Below are positions 51,593 to 61,164 of a stretch of 64,000 nt of DNA, piece by piece. Positions within the stretch are counted from its first letter, which is position 1. Each line of letters starts with the position of its first letter. The DNA lies in the NCBI GenBank assembly GCA_902607585.1, contig CACLKP010000001.1, forward strand, positions 38,896-102,895, in the 5' to 3' direction. The notes below the pieces were generated by a model. It was not told where the DNA came from and made no database searches. It saw only the letters and a list, made by a program, of their open reading frames with translations. Both the position numbers and the translations under genes were made by a program. The DNA is from an uncultured Pelagibacteraceae bacterium (GTDB lineage Bacteria > Pseudomonadota > Alphaproteobacteria > Pelagibacterales > Pelagibacteraceae).

Positions 51593-52663
51593 ATGCAAAC
51601 CAAAAGAGAATTTAAATTAATCCAACCAGACGAAGTAGGTTCTCTTTTAATAAAACATCATTCAACTTTAATGACAGTATTTTATGAATTGCAAAGTTCA
51701 TGGATGAGTAGAATTTATAAAAGATACAAGAATACAGAAACAGCATATATTGTTTGTTACCTTGCTAAAAATACACATTTAGAAATAATCAGACTAAAAG
51801 AATATAATTTAAATCATGATATTTCTTTAAATAATTTTTGGGTAAATTTTTCTAACATTTCCAAACCTGTAGAAAGAATTACACACATTGTAAAGGAAAC
51901 GGCGATTCCCAAAGAAACTGTAAGACGGAAAGTTAAAAATTTAATGAACAGCGGATTCATATTTTATGATACAAAAAATAAAGGGTACTCCTGGAATATT
52001 TTGCCACAAAATAAAGATCAATATTTTGATAAAGACTTATATTTAAAATTTATTTCTGCAGAAATATCTAGCATATCTAAATTTATATTTATTTTTTCAG
52101 AATTTTTTAATTTGAATTTAAATAAAAAATTAATTGAAGATGAATTCTTATCGCAATATTCTTTTTACTGGTATCATTTTTTATCTTGTCAATTACAATG
52201 GCTAAAAATGTGGAAAAAAAAATTTAAAGATATCGATATAATACTAATTGCCTTACAAGCAACTATTCCATTCTTGCAATATGTGTATAATGTCGAAAAT
52301 AATAAAGATCGCAGTTTAGATAATATGTTGAATTCAATTGAAAAAACTAGACGTCAAGATAATCTCTCTCTCAAAGGTATAAGCGCTACTTCTGTTTCTG
52401 AAGTTACTGGAATACCTAGAGCTACTTGTATTAGAAAATTAGAAAAACTTACATTATTAGGATTTTTGTTTCGTGAACCAAAAACAAAAAGATTTTTTTT
52501 AAATCAAAATAAATCTGATAGAACAAAAAATATTATCACTAAAGATAATATAAATTTTACAGTTGAAATTTTCAGCAAATTTATAACTATTATTTTGAAT
52601 AGCTTAATTCAAAATCAAAACTTACAAAATAAGCAATCCTTTAATTTCTTAAAAAAAGCATAG
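51593..52663 (+). CDS. Protein with two winged-helix-type DNA-binding domains, function unknown
   Basis: The 356-residue protein has two helix-turn-helix units. The first, about residues 90-125, reads ITHIVKETAIPKETVRRKV; the second, about residues 260-295, reads SVSEVTGIPRATCIRKL followed by LTLLGFLF. Both have the order helix, TGIP-like turn, recognition helix, then a glycine-rich wing (GFIFYD and GFLFRE). The part between is helical and rich in Phe, Trp and Tyr. It is probably a transcription regulator; its target is unknown. The divergent spacer at 51488-51592 is a candidate operator. Confidence 0.7.
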   Translation: MQTKREFKLIQPDEVGSLLIKHHSTLMTVFYELQSSWMSRIYKRYKNTETAYIVCYLAKNTHLEIIRLKEYNLNHDISLNNFWVNFSNISKPVERITHIVKETAIPKETVRRKVKNLMNSGFIFYDTKNKGYSWNILPQNKDQYFDKDLYLKFISAEISSISKFIFIFSEFFNLNLNKKLIEDEFLSQYSFYWYHFLSCQLQWLKMWKKKFKDIDIILIALQATIPFLQYVYNVENNKDRSLDNMLNSIEKTRRQDNLSLKGISATSVSEVTGIPRATCIRKLEKLTLLGFLFREPKTKRFFLNQNKSDRTKNIITKDNINFTVEIFSKFITIILNSLIQNQNLQNKQSFNFLKKA

Positions 52664-52711
52664 CAAGCTTTAGAAAATACTGACAAAAATGAAAAATAAA
52701 TTATTTAAGTT

Positions 52712-52921
52712 TTAAAAACTAAGAATTATACCAACTACGGCAGCTACAGCTCCGGCTCCAGAAAGAATTAGTAGATTAATCTTTTTATCCACATTTTTTT
52801 CTTCCTGACGCCTTTTTAGTAAATCGTTTAGATTTAATCTAACTTTTGATCCAAAAGCATCCTTTAATGGCTCTTCATTACCATCCTGATTGTAGGCCCT
52901 TGTTTGATTTGTTCTCCCCAT
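52712..52921 (-). CDS. Small single-span membrane protein, function unknown
   Basis: A 69-residue protein starts MGRTNQTRAYNQDGNEEPLKD, has a charged helical middle (NDLLKRRQEEKNVDKK) and ends in one hydrophobic helix (LLILSGAGAVAAVVGIIL), a tail-anchored layout. The start at 52921 is chosen because upstream codons encode an unrelated hydrophobic stretch overlapping the spacer. It follows livM by about 100 bases. No family is recognised. Confidence 0.6.
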   Translation of the reverse strand: MGRTNQTRAYNQDGNEEPLKDAFGSKVRLNLNDLLKRRQEEKNVDKKINLLILSGAGAVAAVVGIILSF

Positions 52922-53022
52922 TAGTCCAATTAAAACATGATTCAAAAAATTTATCCACAAGGAAAAGTTCATATTGGGTCTTTCTATACCCACTGTCTAT
53001 TTTGACCGAAATTGCTTAATAT

Positions 53023-54393
53023 TTAGATATGCTTGATCTTTTCAGGAAGAATACCTTTGGGCCTATAACGCATAATCAATAACAGTCCAATTCCCATCAT
53101 TAAATACCTAAAATAAGGAATGCTATTAATTAGATGAACTCTGAAAGCATTTGTTTCTTCAAATCCGCTCGTAAAAAAATTGATTAAAAATAATGCGATC
53201 GGTGCAGCTTCAATCCATAAGAACCAAACGGCAAACCCTCCGAGGATAGCTCCAAAATTATTTCCACTACCACCAACAATCACCATCACCCAAATTAAAA
53301 AAGTATATCTCATTGGTCTATAACTTCCTGGCGTAAATAAACCATCGTATGTAACCATCATGGCTCCAGCTATTCCAACAATTGCAGAGCCAAGTACAAA
53401 AATCAAAAGATGCTGCTTAACGACATTTTTTCCCATTGCATTAGCGGCCTCTTCATTATCTCTAATTGCTCTCATCATTCTTCCCCACGGAGAATAAAGT
53501 GCTTTCTGAGTAATAATTAATAAAATTACCACTACAATGGAAAAAAGACCTGCAAAACATAATTTGACAAATACTGTCGATCCCTCAATTACTAACTGTT
53601 TCAACATTTGCTCTTTTGCTAAAGCATCAGTAATTAAATTCAAAGTACCTTGATTAAATTTTGCAACTAAATTAATGAACCATTCTTTAGTTTGCAGATC
53701 AATTTCATAAGGAACTGGTCTTTTTAAACCAATCACATTTTTAACGCCACGAGATAACCAGTCTTCGTGTTTTATTACTGCAATTACAATTTCTGATATT
53801 AGTAGTGTTGCTATCGCTAAATAATCCGCTCTAAGACCTAAAGCGATTTTTCCTATTACATAAGCTAAAGCTCCAGCAAAAAAAGCTCCAACTATCCAAG
53901 AAAATAATATTGGTAGGCCCATGCCGCCTAAAAAACCAGTAGTGGCTGGACTAACAGCTTCAATTGATTCAATTGCTGGCCCAGATATTAATCTCAAAAG
54001 AACTAATCCTGTTATTATAACAAGAGCAATTCCATAGTTTCTTTTATTTGATTTATTATATTTTTTAATAATAAAGCGAATACTAAACACCATCAAAGCA
54101 ATCAGAAATGCACACAAAATCATATTTAGCCCACCAACTTGCCATGCTTCCCTTACAGGTGGGACTGAAACTAAAACAGCTGCTAGTCCTCCAAGAGCTG
54201 TGTAACCCATAATTCCAAAATTTATTAATCCCGCATATCCCCACTGAATATTTGCCCCCATCGTCATAACTGCAGAGATTAAACAAAAACATAAAATTGA
54301 TAATGCAATACTCCAGGACTGTAAAAAACCTACTAAAATTATAAGACCTAGCATTATTACATAGGCAGCTATTACATTTAAGTTTTCTCTCAT
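53023..54393 (-). CDS. livM: Branched-chain amino acid ABC transporter permease LivM
   Basis: The 456-residue permease has the Liv-type core: NIQWGYAGLINFGIMGYTALGGLAA at the start, the coupling loop RAIRDNEEAANAMGKNV, and a C-terminal VVGGSGNNFGAILGGFAVWFLW. It is longer than E. coli LivM because of an extra loop around residues 215-270. It overlaps the livH stop by 4 bases and is the last of the liv genes. Confidence 0.93.
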   Translation of the reverse strand: MRENLNVIAAYVIMLGLIILVGFLQSWSIALSILCFCLISAVMTMGANIQWGYAGLINFGIMGYTALGGLAAVLVSVPPVREAWQVGGLNMILCAFLIALMVFSIRFIIKKYNKSNKRNYGIALVIITGLVLLRLISGPAIESIEAVSPATTGFLGGMGLPILFSWIVGAFFAGALAYVIGKIALGLRADYLAIATLLISEIVIAVIKHEDWLSRGVKNVIGLKRPVPYEIDLQTKEWFINLVAKFNQGTLNLITDALAKEQMLKQLVIEGSTVFVKLCFAGLFSIVVVILLIITQKALYSPWGRMMRAIRDNEEAANAMGKNVVKQHLLIFVLGSAIVGIAGAMMVTYDGLFTPGSYRPMRYTFLIWVMVIVGGSGNNFGAILGGFAVWFLWIEAAPIALFLINFFTSGFEETNAFRVHLINSIPYFRYLMMGIGLLLIMRYRPKGILPEKIKHI

Positions 54394-55400
54394 AAAACTT
54401 TTCCTTTAAATATTCCTGAAGGTCTAAATAATAAAACTACAACCAAAATTGAAAATGAAACCGCAAATTTATAGTCCGTAGATAACAATTGTAATAAACC
54501 ATCTGGTTCTATACTTTCAGGAAGTAAATAAATAAAGAACTTTCTATATGCGTAAGTTACTAATATTTCTGAAAAAGCTATAACATAACCACCTAAAAAA
54601 GCTCCAAACGGATTTCCAATACCTCCAACGATTGCTGCAGCAAATATTGGCAGCATATTGTTAAAATAAGTAAATGGTTTAAAACTTTTATCTAACCCGT
54701 ACAGGGCTCCACCAACTGTTGCTAAGATTGCAGCTATTACCCAAGTAATCATAACAACTTTTTTAGGGTCTATTCCAGATAACAATGCTAAATCTTCATT
54801 GTCTGAATAAGCGCGCATACTTTTTCCAGTTTTGGTTTTGTTTAAAAACCAAAATAAAATAGACACAACTATAATTGTAACTAATAAAGTGGTAACTTGA
54901 GTTGATTTAATAGTTAATCCTTCGTTTAAACCTGTCATTTCTTTAAACTCATTTGCCTTTAAAATAAATTTTTCACCGTCAAAAAATCTTCTGTCAAAAG
55001 GCCCAATAATTATTCTTACAATTGCTTGGGTAACAAACATTGTGCCGATACTTACCATTGCAAGTTGAACTGGTGGACTTTTCTTCGTACGATAATAACT
55101 AAAGACCAATTTATCCTTAAGAAGAACATAAAATGTTGTAATAATTATTGCGAAAGGAATGGCAAGTAAGGCTGTTGGAAATATGCCAAGACTAATACCT
55201 AATGATTGAAAATACCATGTAAATAAAATCGTAAACATGGTTCCAAATGACATTAAGTCTCCAGCTGTAAAATAAGCAAATCTTAAAATTCCATAAATTA
55301 AAGAAACAAAAATAGCACCTAGAGCTAACTGAGAGCCATAGGATAAAGCCGGTACGAATATGTAATTTAAAAGTAAAACTATTGCATTTATAATATCCAT
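54390..55400 (-). CDS. livH: Branched-chain amino acid ABC transporter permease LivH
   Basis: The 336-residue permease has GAIFVSLIYGILRFAYFTAGDLMSFG (N-terminal core), RAYSDNEDLALLSGIDPKKV (coupling loop) and PIFAAAIVGGIGNPFGAFLGGYVIAFSEI. The start at 55400 (MDIINAIVL) is chosen because it is 1 base after the livF stop; an upstream start would overlap livF deeply. It pairs with LivM. Confidence 0.93.
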   Translation of the reverse strand: MDIINAIVLLLNYIFVPALSYGSQLALGAIFVSLIYGILRFAYFTAGDLMSFGTMFTILFTWYFQSLGISLGIFPTALLAIPFAIIITTFYVLLKDKLVFSYYRTKKSPPVQLAMVSIGTMFVTQAIVRIIIGPFDRRFFDGEKFILKANEFKEMTGLNEGLTIKSTQVTTLLVTIIVVSILFWFLNKTKTGKSMRAYSDNEDLALLSGIDPKKVVMITWVIAAILATVGGALYGLDKSFKPFTYFNNMLPIFAAAIVGGIGNPFGAFLGGYVIAFSEILVTYAYRKFFIYLLPESIEPDGLLQLLSTDYKFAVSFSILVVVLLFRPSGIFKGKVL

Positions 55401-55401
55401 A

Positions 55402-56106
55402 TTACCCACCCAAAAATGACCTTCTAACTTCAGGATCATTTAATAATTCTTTTCCAGTACCAGAAAATTTATTTTCTCCAGTTACTAAGACATATCCTCT
55501 GTCTGCGATGCTTAGAGCCTGTTTTGCATTTTGTTCAACCATTATGATTGCTACGTTTGTTTTTTTAACTTTTAATATATGATCAAATAATTCATCCATT
55601 ACTATTGGCGAAACACCAGCTGTTGGTTCATCAAGCATCAATACAGAAGGTTTGGTCATTAAAGCTCTACCCAAGGCTACTTGTTGTCTTTGACCGCCTG
55701 ATAATTCTCCAACAATTTGAGCTTTTTTTTCTTCTAAAATCGGAAACAATGCAAAAATTTCTTCGATAATTTCTTCGATACGTTCTTCTCTTAAAAAGGC
55801 ACCCATTTCTAAATTTTCTTGTACACTTAATCCAGTAAAAACATTTCTGCTTTGGGGTACAAATGATATTCCTTCTTTGACTCTATCTTGCGGTGTTAAT
55901 TTTGATATATCTTTTCCATCAATAAAAATTTTTCCTGATTTAAGATTTAATAAACCAAGCATTGCCTTCATTGCAGTAGATTTTCCTGCACCATTAGGTC
56001 CAAGGATAGCAACGATTTCGCCTCTATTTACAGTAATTGTGCAGGAAGTGATTATGTCTGCTCCTCCATAACCACCGGTCATATTTTCACCGGAGAAAAA
56101 AGTCAT
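55402..56106 (-). CDS. livF: Branched-chain amino acid ABC transporter ATPase LivF
   Basis: The 234-residue ATPase has Walker A LGPNGAGKSTAMKA, the LivF-type segment FVPQSRNVFTGLSVQENL, the signature LSGGQRQQVALGRAL and Walker B SVLMLDEPTAGVSP. The start codon shares its first base with the end of livG. It is one of two ATPases of the Liv importer. Confidence 0.95.
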   Translation of the reverse strand: MTFFSGENMTGGYGGADIITSCTITVNRGEIVAILGPNGAGKSTAMKAMLGLLNLKSGKIFIDGKDISKLTPQDRVKEGISFVPQSRNVFTGLSVQENLEMGAFLREERIEEIIEEIFALFPILEEKKAQIVGELSGGQRQQVALGRALMTKPSVLMLDEPTAGVSPIVMDELFDHILKVKKTNVAIIMVEQNAKQALSIADRGYVLVTGENKFSGTGKELLNDPEVRRSFLGG

Positions 56107-56903
56107 TATTCTGATCCATTTCTAATCTTAGAACCTCTACCAAGATAGCTTTCGATTACTTGTTCATTATTTTTCACTTCATTGGAAGTTCCCTTAAATA
56201 AAATTGAGCCTTCAGACATCACAATTACAGGATCACAAAGTCTACTTATAAAATCCATATCGTGCTCAATCATGCAAAAAGTGTAACCCTTCTCCTTATT
56301 AAGTCTTAAGATTGCACTTCCAATATCTTTTAATAAAGTCCTATTAACACCAGCACCAACTTCATCTAATAAAACTAATTTAGCATCTACCATCATAGTT
56401 CTACCAAGTTCTAATAATTTTTTTTGCCCTCCGGATAGATTGCCTGCTAATTCTCTAGATAATTGTGTAAGATTTAAAAATTTAATTACCTCAAGAGCTT
56501 TTTGTTTAATTTTTTTTTCCTCTTTATTCACTATGTTTGGATTAAATAATGCATTAGTTAATTTTTCTCCAGATTGATTGCCTGGAACCATCATTAAATT
56601 TTCTAGTACAGTAAGATTAGTAAATTCATGCGCTATTTGAAAAGTTCTAAGTAAACCTTTTGAAAATAATTCATAAGATGGTATTCCAGTAATGTCTTCT
56701 CCATAAAATAGAACGTTTCCAGTCGTAGGTTTTAAATTCCCTGCAATTAAGTTGAACAAGGTTGTTTTGCCTGAACCATTAGGACCAATTACTCCAGTGA
56801 TGGAGCCTCTTTTAATTTTTAATGAACAATTTGATACAGCTGCTAAACCTCCAAAATATTTGGAAAGCTTATCTACTTGTAAAATAATTGGATCTTGTTG
56901 CAT
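56106..56903 (-). CDS. livG: Branched-chain amino acid ABC transporter ATPase LivG
   Basis: The 265-residue ATPase has Walker A GPNGSGKTTLFNL, RTFQIAHEFTNLTVLENLM (LivG-type), the signature LSGGQKKLLELGR and Walker B KLVLLDEVGAGVN, in which the usual 'EPxAG' is EVGAG. It starts 6 bases after the proC stop, so the liv genes share the transcript with proC. Confidence 0.94.
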   Translation of the reverse strand: MQQDPIILQVDKLSKYFGGLAAVSNCSLKIKRGSITGVIGPNGSGKTTLFNLIAGNLKPTTGNVLFYGEDITGIPSYELFSKGLLRTFQIAHEFTNLTVLENLMMVPGNQSGEKLTNALFNPNIVNKEEKKIKQKALEVIKFLNLTQLSRELAGNLSGGQKKLLELGRTMMVDAKLVLLDEVGAGVNRTLLKDIGSAILRLNKEKGYTFCMIEHDMDFISRLCDPVIVMSEGSILFKGTSNEVKNNEQVIESYLGRGSKIRNGSE

Positions 56904-56909
56904 AAAAAA

Positions 56910-57680
56910 CTACACTTTGCTTAGCCGTTTAAGGATACTATTAAGAGATTTCTCTAACGATTTATAAAAACCTGACCTTTTAAGTTCTTTAACACCGAGC
57001 TCGTTAAGTCCTCCCGGTGTTTGTGATTCAGCAACTAAATACTTTAAATGTTTTTGTGAATTTATTACCGAGTCTTGAGATAAAGCTACAAATAACGAAG
57101 TGATGTATTTTTGGGCCTCATTTCTTTTAATTCCTCTCTTAACTAACCAATTGGCCAAAACTTTTAGTATTTCATAAAAAGGTGCCATCATGCCTGATAT
57201 TGCCCAAAAATTCTTTGATGATCTTTCACTTTTAATTTCAACGGTTGTTCCAATTTTATTAAAAAAAAATTTTACTTGCTTGTCTGGTGGACAAATAGGC
57301 ACCGGTCCCTTCCCCAACGAAATTGGTGGCAACGGTATAGCTCTAACAATTTTTGTTTTTTTTTTAACTATTTTTTTCAATTGAGCCAAACTAATTGTAG
57401 AAATAAAACTAATAATCTTTTGGTTAGATCTAAAATTTAATTTCGGTAATATTTTTTTACCCACTTTTGGAGTTACAGCTAAAAATACCCAATTACATTT
57501 GTCAACAATTTCTTGATTAGTTTTTGCAATACTAACTTTTCTAAATCTTTTTTTTAATTTTTGAGATATATGCTTATTTCTTCGTGATATAATAATTTTT
57601 TTAAAGTAAATTTTGGATGTGCATATTCCTGTAATTACAGATGAAGCAATTTTTCCAGTTCCAATAAATCCTAATTTCAT
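56910..57680 (-). CDS. proC: Pyrroline-5-carboxylate reductase-family protein
   Basis: The 256-residue protein starts with the NAD(P)-binding loop MKLGFIGTGKIASSVITG and ends with the dimerisation-domain block AESQTPGGLNELGVKELKRSGFY. ProC makes proline from pyrroline-5-carboxylate. It is basic and diverged (TPGG followed by LNEL in place of the usual TT-A/V-L), so a related reductase acting on another cyclic imine is possible. The start at 57680 gives the canonical N-terminus. It leads the liv operon. Confidence 0.82.
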   Translation of the reverse strand: MKLGFIGTGKIASSVITGICTSKIYFKKIIISRRNKHISQKLKKRFRKVSIAKTNQEIVDKCNWVFLAVTPKVGKKILPKLNFRSNQKIISFISTISLAQLKKIVKKKTKIVRAIPLPPISLGKGPVPICPPDKQVKFFFNKIGTTVEIKSERSSKNFWAISGMMAPFYEILKVLANWLVKRGIKRNEAQKYITSLFVALSQDSVINSQKHLKYLVAESQTPGGLNELGVKELKRSGFYKSLEKSLNSILKRLSKV

Positions 57681-57768
57681 AATAAAATTTTGACTCAGAT
57701 TAAAGGTCAAAAGAAGAGAATGCAAAAATAATTGCAATAATTCATTTAATTACCATATAATAAGGCAT

Positions 57769-58023
57769 ATGAAAAAAGTAGTAATTTACACCGGTGATTT
57801 ATGCATACATTGTGATTGGGCAATAAAACTCTTGAAAAGAAAAAATATTGAATTTACAGAATATAACGTTGCTAAAGATATAACAAAAAGAGAAGAAATG
57901 TTTAAAAAATCAAATGGAGCTAGAACCGTTCCTCAGATATTCATTGGTGAACATCACGTGGGTGGAAATGCTGAATTACAAACTCTTGATAAAGAAGGTA
58001 AACTTATTTCACTCTTGGGATAA
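57769..58023 (+). CDS. grxC: Glutaredoxin (GrxC-like)
   Basis: An 84-residue protein with the active-site pair in YTGDLCIHCDWAIKLL (Cys-x2-Cys), the cis-proline segment GARTVPQIFIGEHHVGG and the glutathione-binding GGNAELQTLDKEGKL. It reduces disulfides with glutathione. It is divergent from proC and its 3' end overlaps msrB by 20 bases. Confidence 0.95.
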   Translation: MKKVVIYTGDLCIHCDWAIKLLKRKNIEFTEYNVAKDITKREEMFKKSNGARTVPQIFIGEHHVGGNAELQTLDKEGKLISLLG

Positions 58024-58369
58024 AAACTAAACATAGACCATTATTGCAATATCTTTTACCTGTAGGTTTTGGCCCATCATCAAAAATATGCCCGTGATGA
58101 CCGCCACATTTTTTACAATGATATTCTGTTCTGGGAGAACCAATTAAAGTATCAATTTTGGTTTCGAATACATCGGGTAATGCTTCAAAAAAAGAGGGCC
58201 ATCCACTTCCACTTTCATATTTTTTATTTGATTCAAAAAGTTTAGTTCCACATCCAACACAATAATAATCCCCTTCTCTTTTTTCATAATTTAAAGGACT
58301 AGTTCCGGGAGACTCCGTTCCCTCCTCTAGTAAAATATGTTTTTGCTCTGCAGTTAAATTCTTAGTCAT
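58004..58369 (-). CDS. msrB: Peptide methionine-R-sulfoxide reductase MsrB
   Basis: The 121-residue enzyme repairs R-methionine sulfoxide. Zinc-site cysteines are in YCVGCGTKLF and YHCKKCGGHHGHIF; GSGWPSF is the substrate-binding block; the catalytic cysteine is in KRYCNNGLCLVF (the usual form is RYCxNS). The Asn-Gly-Leu-Cys after the catalytic region is a little unusual and adds a second cysteine. The start overlaps the next gene's stop by 8 bases. Confidence 0.94.
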   Translation of the reverse strand: MTKNLTAEQKHILLEEGTESPGTSPLNYEKREGDYYCVGCGTKLFESNKKYESGSGWPSFFEALPDVFETKIDTLIGSPRTEYHCKKCGGHHGHIFDDGPKPTGKRYCNNGLCLVFIPRVK

Positions 58370-59261
58370 GTTTGACTTTCTTTGATGATAAAACTATTCC
58401 TGCAATAATTAGTGTGGCCCCGATTAAATGAAAGTCCATAAATTTCTCATTAAATATTATTACTGCCATTACTGTACTAAAAATTGGCATTAAATGTAAA
58501 AATATTCCTGACCTGTTAGAACCTATTATAGAAATTCCTTTAATCCAGAAAAAAAAGGATGCTAATCCTGGAAAAAGCACAACATAGCTTAACGTTAATA
58601 CAAAAGGTAAATTAACATTTAATTTATATCCTAACGCCATTTCGATTAAATAAGCTGGCAACAATAATATTAGCCCCGCAGTTATAATTGTTTGTAAAAA
58701 AGATATATGTGTGAGATCAAATTTTTTCTTTTTTAATAGTGCGGAATACATAGCCCAAGAAAACATAGCAACTACCATCCATAAGTCACCCTTATTAAAA
58801 TTCAAACTAAATAATTTTCCTAGATCTGCTTTTGTCACTATTACAGCAACACCAAGCAATGAAAAAATTACACCTGATATTTGATAAAAATTTGTCTTTT
58901 CGATTTTAAGGATCCAGCAAAAAAAAATTATCATTACCGGAATAGTTGAAATCATCAAAACTCCACTAATTACTTGAGTAAAATTTAATGAATAATAAAC
59001 AATTGAATTAAATACAGTAATGCTTGTGATTCCTAAAACTAAGATTAATTTTATATTCTTCAATATATAATTTTTTTTCTGAAAAATTTCTCTAAGAGTA
59101 AATGGTGCTAATATTAACCAAGCAAAAGTCCATCTATAAAAATTTAATGTAAAAGGCGGAATTTCAAATAAACTTGCTGCTTTTCCTACAATAAAATTAC
59201 CCGACCAAAATAGGGTTGCCAGTATAAGAAAAATATAGGCAGTTTTATTTCTTGAAATCAA
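58362..59261 (-). CDS. EamA/DMT-family transporter
   Basis: A 299-residue membrane protein with ten hydrophobic segments in two EamA repeats: LATLFWSGNFIVGKAA, INFYRWTFAWLILAPF-like and GVLMISTIPVMIIFF in the first, and LFPGLASFFFWIKGISIIGSNRSGIFLHLMPIFSTVMA in the second. It is the second DMT permease in the window, here between msrB and the DadA-like gene. The substrate is unknown. Confidence 0.92.
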   Translation of the reverse strand: MISRNKTAYIFLILATLFWSGNFIVGKAASLFEIPPFTLNFYRWTFAWLILAPFTLREIFQKKNYILKNIKLILVLGITSITVFNSIVYYSLNFTQVISGVLMISTIPVMIIFFCWILKIEKTNFYQISGVIFSLLGVAVIVTKADLGKLFSLNFNKGDLWMVVAMFSWAMYSALLKKKKFDLTHISFLQTIITAGLILLLPAYLIEMALGYKLNVNLPFVLTLSYVVLFPGLASFFFWIKGISIIGSNRSGIFLHLMPIFSTVMAVIIFNEKFMDFHLIGATLIIAGIVLSSKKVKHD

Positions 59262-59269
59262 AATAATAC

Positions 59270-60526
59270 CTAACTAAATCTTAATGATTTATATGGAGAT
59301 AAGTTTAAATTTGTATTTTCTCCCGCAATCATCCCAGCAATAATTTTTCCGGAAATGGCGCCCAGAGTCCACCCTAAATGATGATGGCCAAAAGAATAAA
59401 ATAGGTTTTTGTAATTTTTGGAAGGACCTATTACGGGTAAAAAATCTGGCAAAGTTGGTCTAAAACCTAGCCATTCATCATGATGATCGGTCAATTCTGG
59501 AAAGAGATACTTTGCATTATTTACAAGGTTTAAAACTCTTTTTTTACTTATAGGATTATTTAAACCTCCAAACTCAACTGTTCCTACCACTCTTAATCCT
59601 TGTTCCATTGGAGTAATTCCAAAACCTTTGTTTAAAAATATTACGGGTCTTGAAAGCAAATGATCGTGACCTCTAAAATGAACGTGATAACCCCTCTCAG
59701 TATCTAATGGAATTTTTTCATTTACTTGATCGGTTAATTTTTTCGAAAAAGCTCCACAAGCAATAACGGCTTTATCAAAAGTATATAAATTTAAGTCAGT
59801 TTTTATTACTGGTTTATTATCGGATGTGAAACTAATTGATTGAGCATTTTGTCGCTTAAAATGTCCACCTCTTTTTAAAAACAGATCAAATAACTTTAAT
59901 AAAATCTTCTTGGGGTTTCTTGTGTGCCGAGCATTAGGATACAAAACTCCAGCATGGTAAATTTTTCTAATGTGCGGTTCAAGGTCGTGTATTTCATGCC
60001 GGGTCAATAATTGTTGTTTCACTCCTAACTCATTTCTTATATTAATTTCTAGTTCTCTACTTTTTAAATCATTTTTAGTCCAAAAATAAATTATACCATT
60101 ACTTTCCACTAATCCTGAAATATCAATATCACTAAAAAGTTCGTCGTAAGCAGGTAATGCTAAATTCAAAATTTGATGCATATACTTTGCTGTGTGCATC
60201 ATATTTTTTTTATTACAATTTTTTACAAATTTTAGAAACCATGGAAGCATCTTGTATACATAATTCCACTTTAGGGCTAACGGACCTGTCGAACTAAATA
60301 ACATTGAAGGCACATCAACTAATATGTCCGATCTATTAATTGGCACTGATGCATAAGGCGAAAAGTGGCCAGCATTGCCTGTGGAAGCAGAGTCTTTACC
60401 TGGATCATCACGGTCTATGAGTGTTACTTTAAAGCCCTTCTTAATTAAACAAAGCGAAATACACACACCTTGTATCCCAGCTCCAATAACTCCAACTGAA
60501 GATTTAAACTTAGCATCTCCGCTCAT
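59270..60526 (-). CDS. FAD-dependent D-amino-acid dehydrogenase-like protein (DadA family)
   Basis: The 418-residue flavoprotein has the FAD loop GVIGAGIQGVCISLCLI, then STGNAGHFSPYASVP and RDDPGKDSA. The C-terminal block WLGFRPTLPDFLPVIGPSKNYKN with FGHHHLGWTLGAISGKIIAGM closely matches DadA, which oxidises D-amino acids to 2-oxo acids and ammonia. It is 8 bases from the EamA gene, suggesting that the two work on the same amino acid. Confidence 0.9.
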   Translation of the reverse strand: MSGDAKFKSSVGVIGAGIQGVCISLCLIKKGFKVTLIDRDDPGKDSASTGNAGHFSPYASVPINRSDILVDVPSMLFSSTGPLALKWNYVYKMLPWFLKFVKNCNKKNMMHTAKYMHQILNLALPAYDELFSDIDISGLVESNGIIYFWTKNDLKSRELEINIRNELGVKQQLLTRHEIHDLEPHIRKIYHAGVLYPNARHTRNPKKILLKLFDLFLKRGGHFKRQNAQSISFTSDNKPVIKTDLNLYTFDKAVIACGAFSKKLTDQVNEKIPLDTERGYHVHFRGHDHLLSRPVIFLNKGFGITPMEQGLRVVGTVEFGGLNNPISKKRVLNLVNNAKYLFPELTDHHDEWLGFRPTLPDFLPVIGPSKNYKNLFYSFGHHHLGWTLGAISGKIIAGMIAGENTNLNLSPYKSLRFS

Positions 60527-60574
60527 AATATCTTCCGTTATATCTTATTTTAAATTTAAATATGAAGTGACAAG

Positions 60575-61042
60575 TTATACAGCTTTTTTTTGCTGTACAA
60601 CATGGATGGGTTTGGGGCTTTTTATTGATTGTTCTCTTTCAACGATTTCCTCAATTGCAATATCTTCCTCACTATTTGATTTTCCATTGTTTGCTCTCTT
60701 GATGTAGCCGTCGATGTCTGCACCTTCTTCTGTTTTCAATGTATTTTTGAAAAAAATATCGCCTTTGATTACAGCTGTTTTTCCAACTATTACCGTATCA
60801 GCTGCAATCTTTCCTTCAATATGTCCGTTGATTTCTATAGTTGAGGCTTCTATTGAGCCTCTTATTGATCCGGTTTCTTTTACAGTTATTTCTGAAACAA
60901 ATATGTTACCATTTATCAAACCCGCAACATCTATCGACCCCGAAGTTCTCAAATCACCTTCTAACTGCATCGTCTCGCCGACATGTGAGCGACCACTGTG
61001 ATTTATTTTTTCTGCTTCAACGTTCCGCAAAGATTTAAACAT
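60575..61042 (-). CDS. Bactofilin family cytoskeletal protein
   Basis: The 155-residue protein has the bactofilin core of repeated short beta strands forming a right-handed beta-helix: VGETMQLEGDLRTSGSIDVAGL, VKETGSIRGSIEASTIEINGHIEGKI and VGKTAVIKGDIFFKN. Flanking ends are flexible and charged. Bactofilins polymerise and help set cell shape by placing wall enzymes. Its position 122 bases downstream of rodA and mrdA supports this role. Confidence 0.94.
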   Translation of the reverse strand: MFKSLRNVEAEKINHSGRSHVGETMQLEGDLRTSGSIDVAGLINGNIFVSEITVKETGSIRGSIEASTIEINGHIEGKIAADTVIVGKTAVIKGDIFFKNTLKTEEGADIDGYIKRANNGKSNSEEDIAIEEIVEREQSIKSPKPIHVVQQKKAV

Positions 61043-61164
61043 TCGTTTGATTTAAGCACAAAAAATCTATTTTTAAAAACTAAAAAACACAATAATTTTG
61101 AGTAAATAATACAATCCTAGGTTGTTATCTACCACTTTCACTTTTCGTCTTTATTTCTCTCGAG

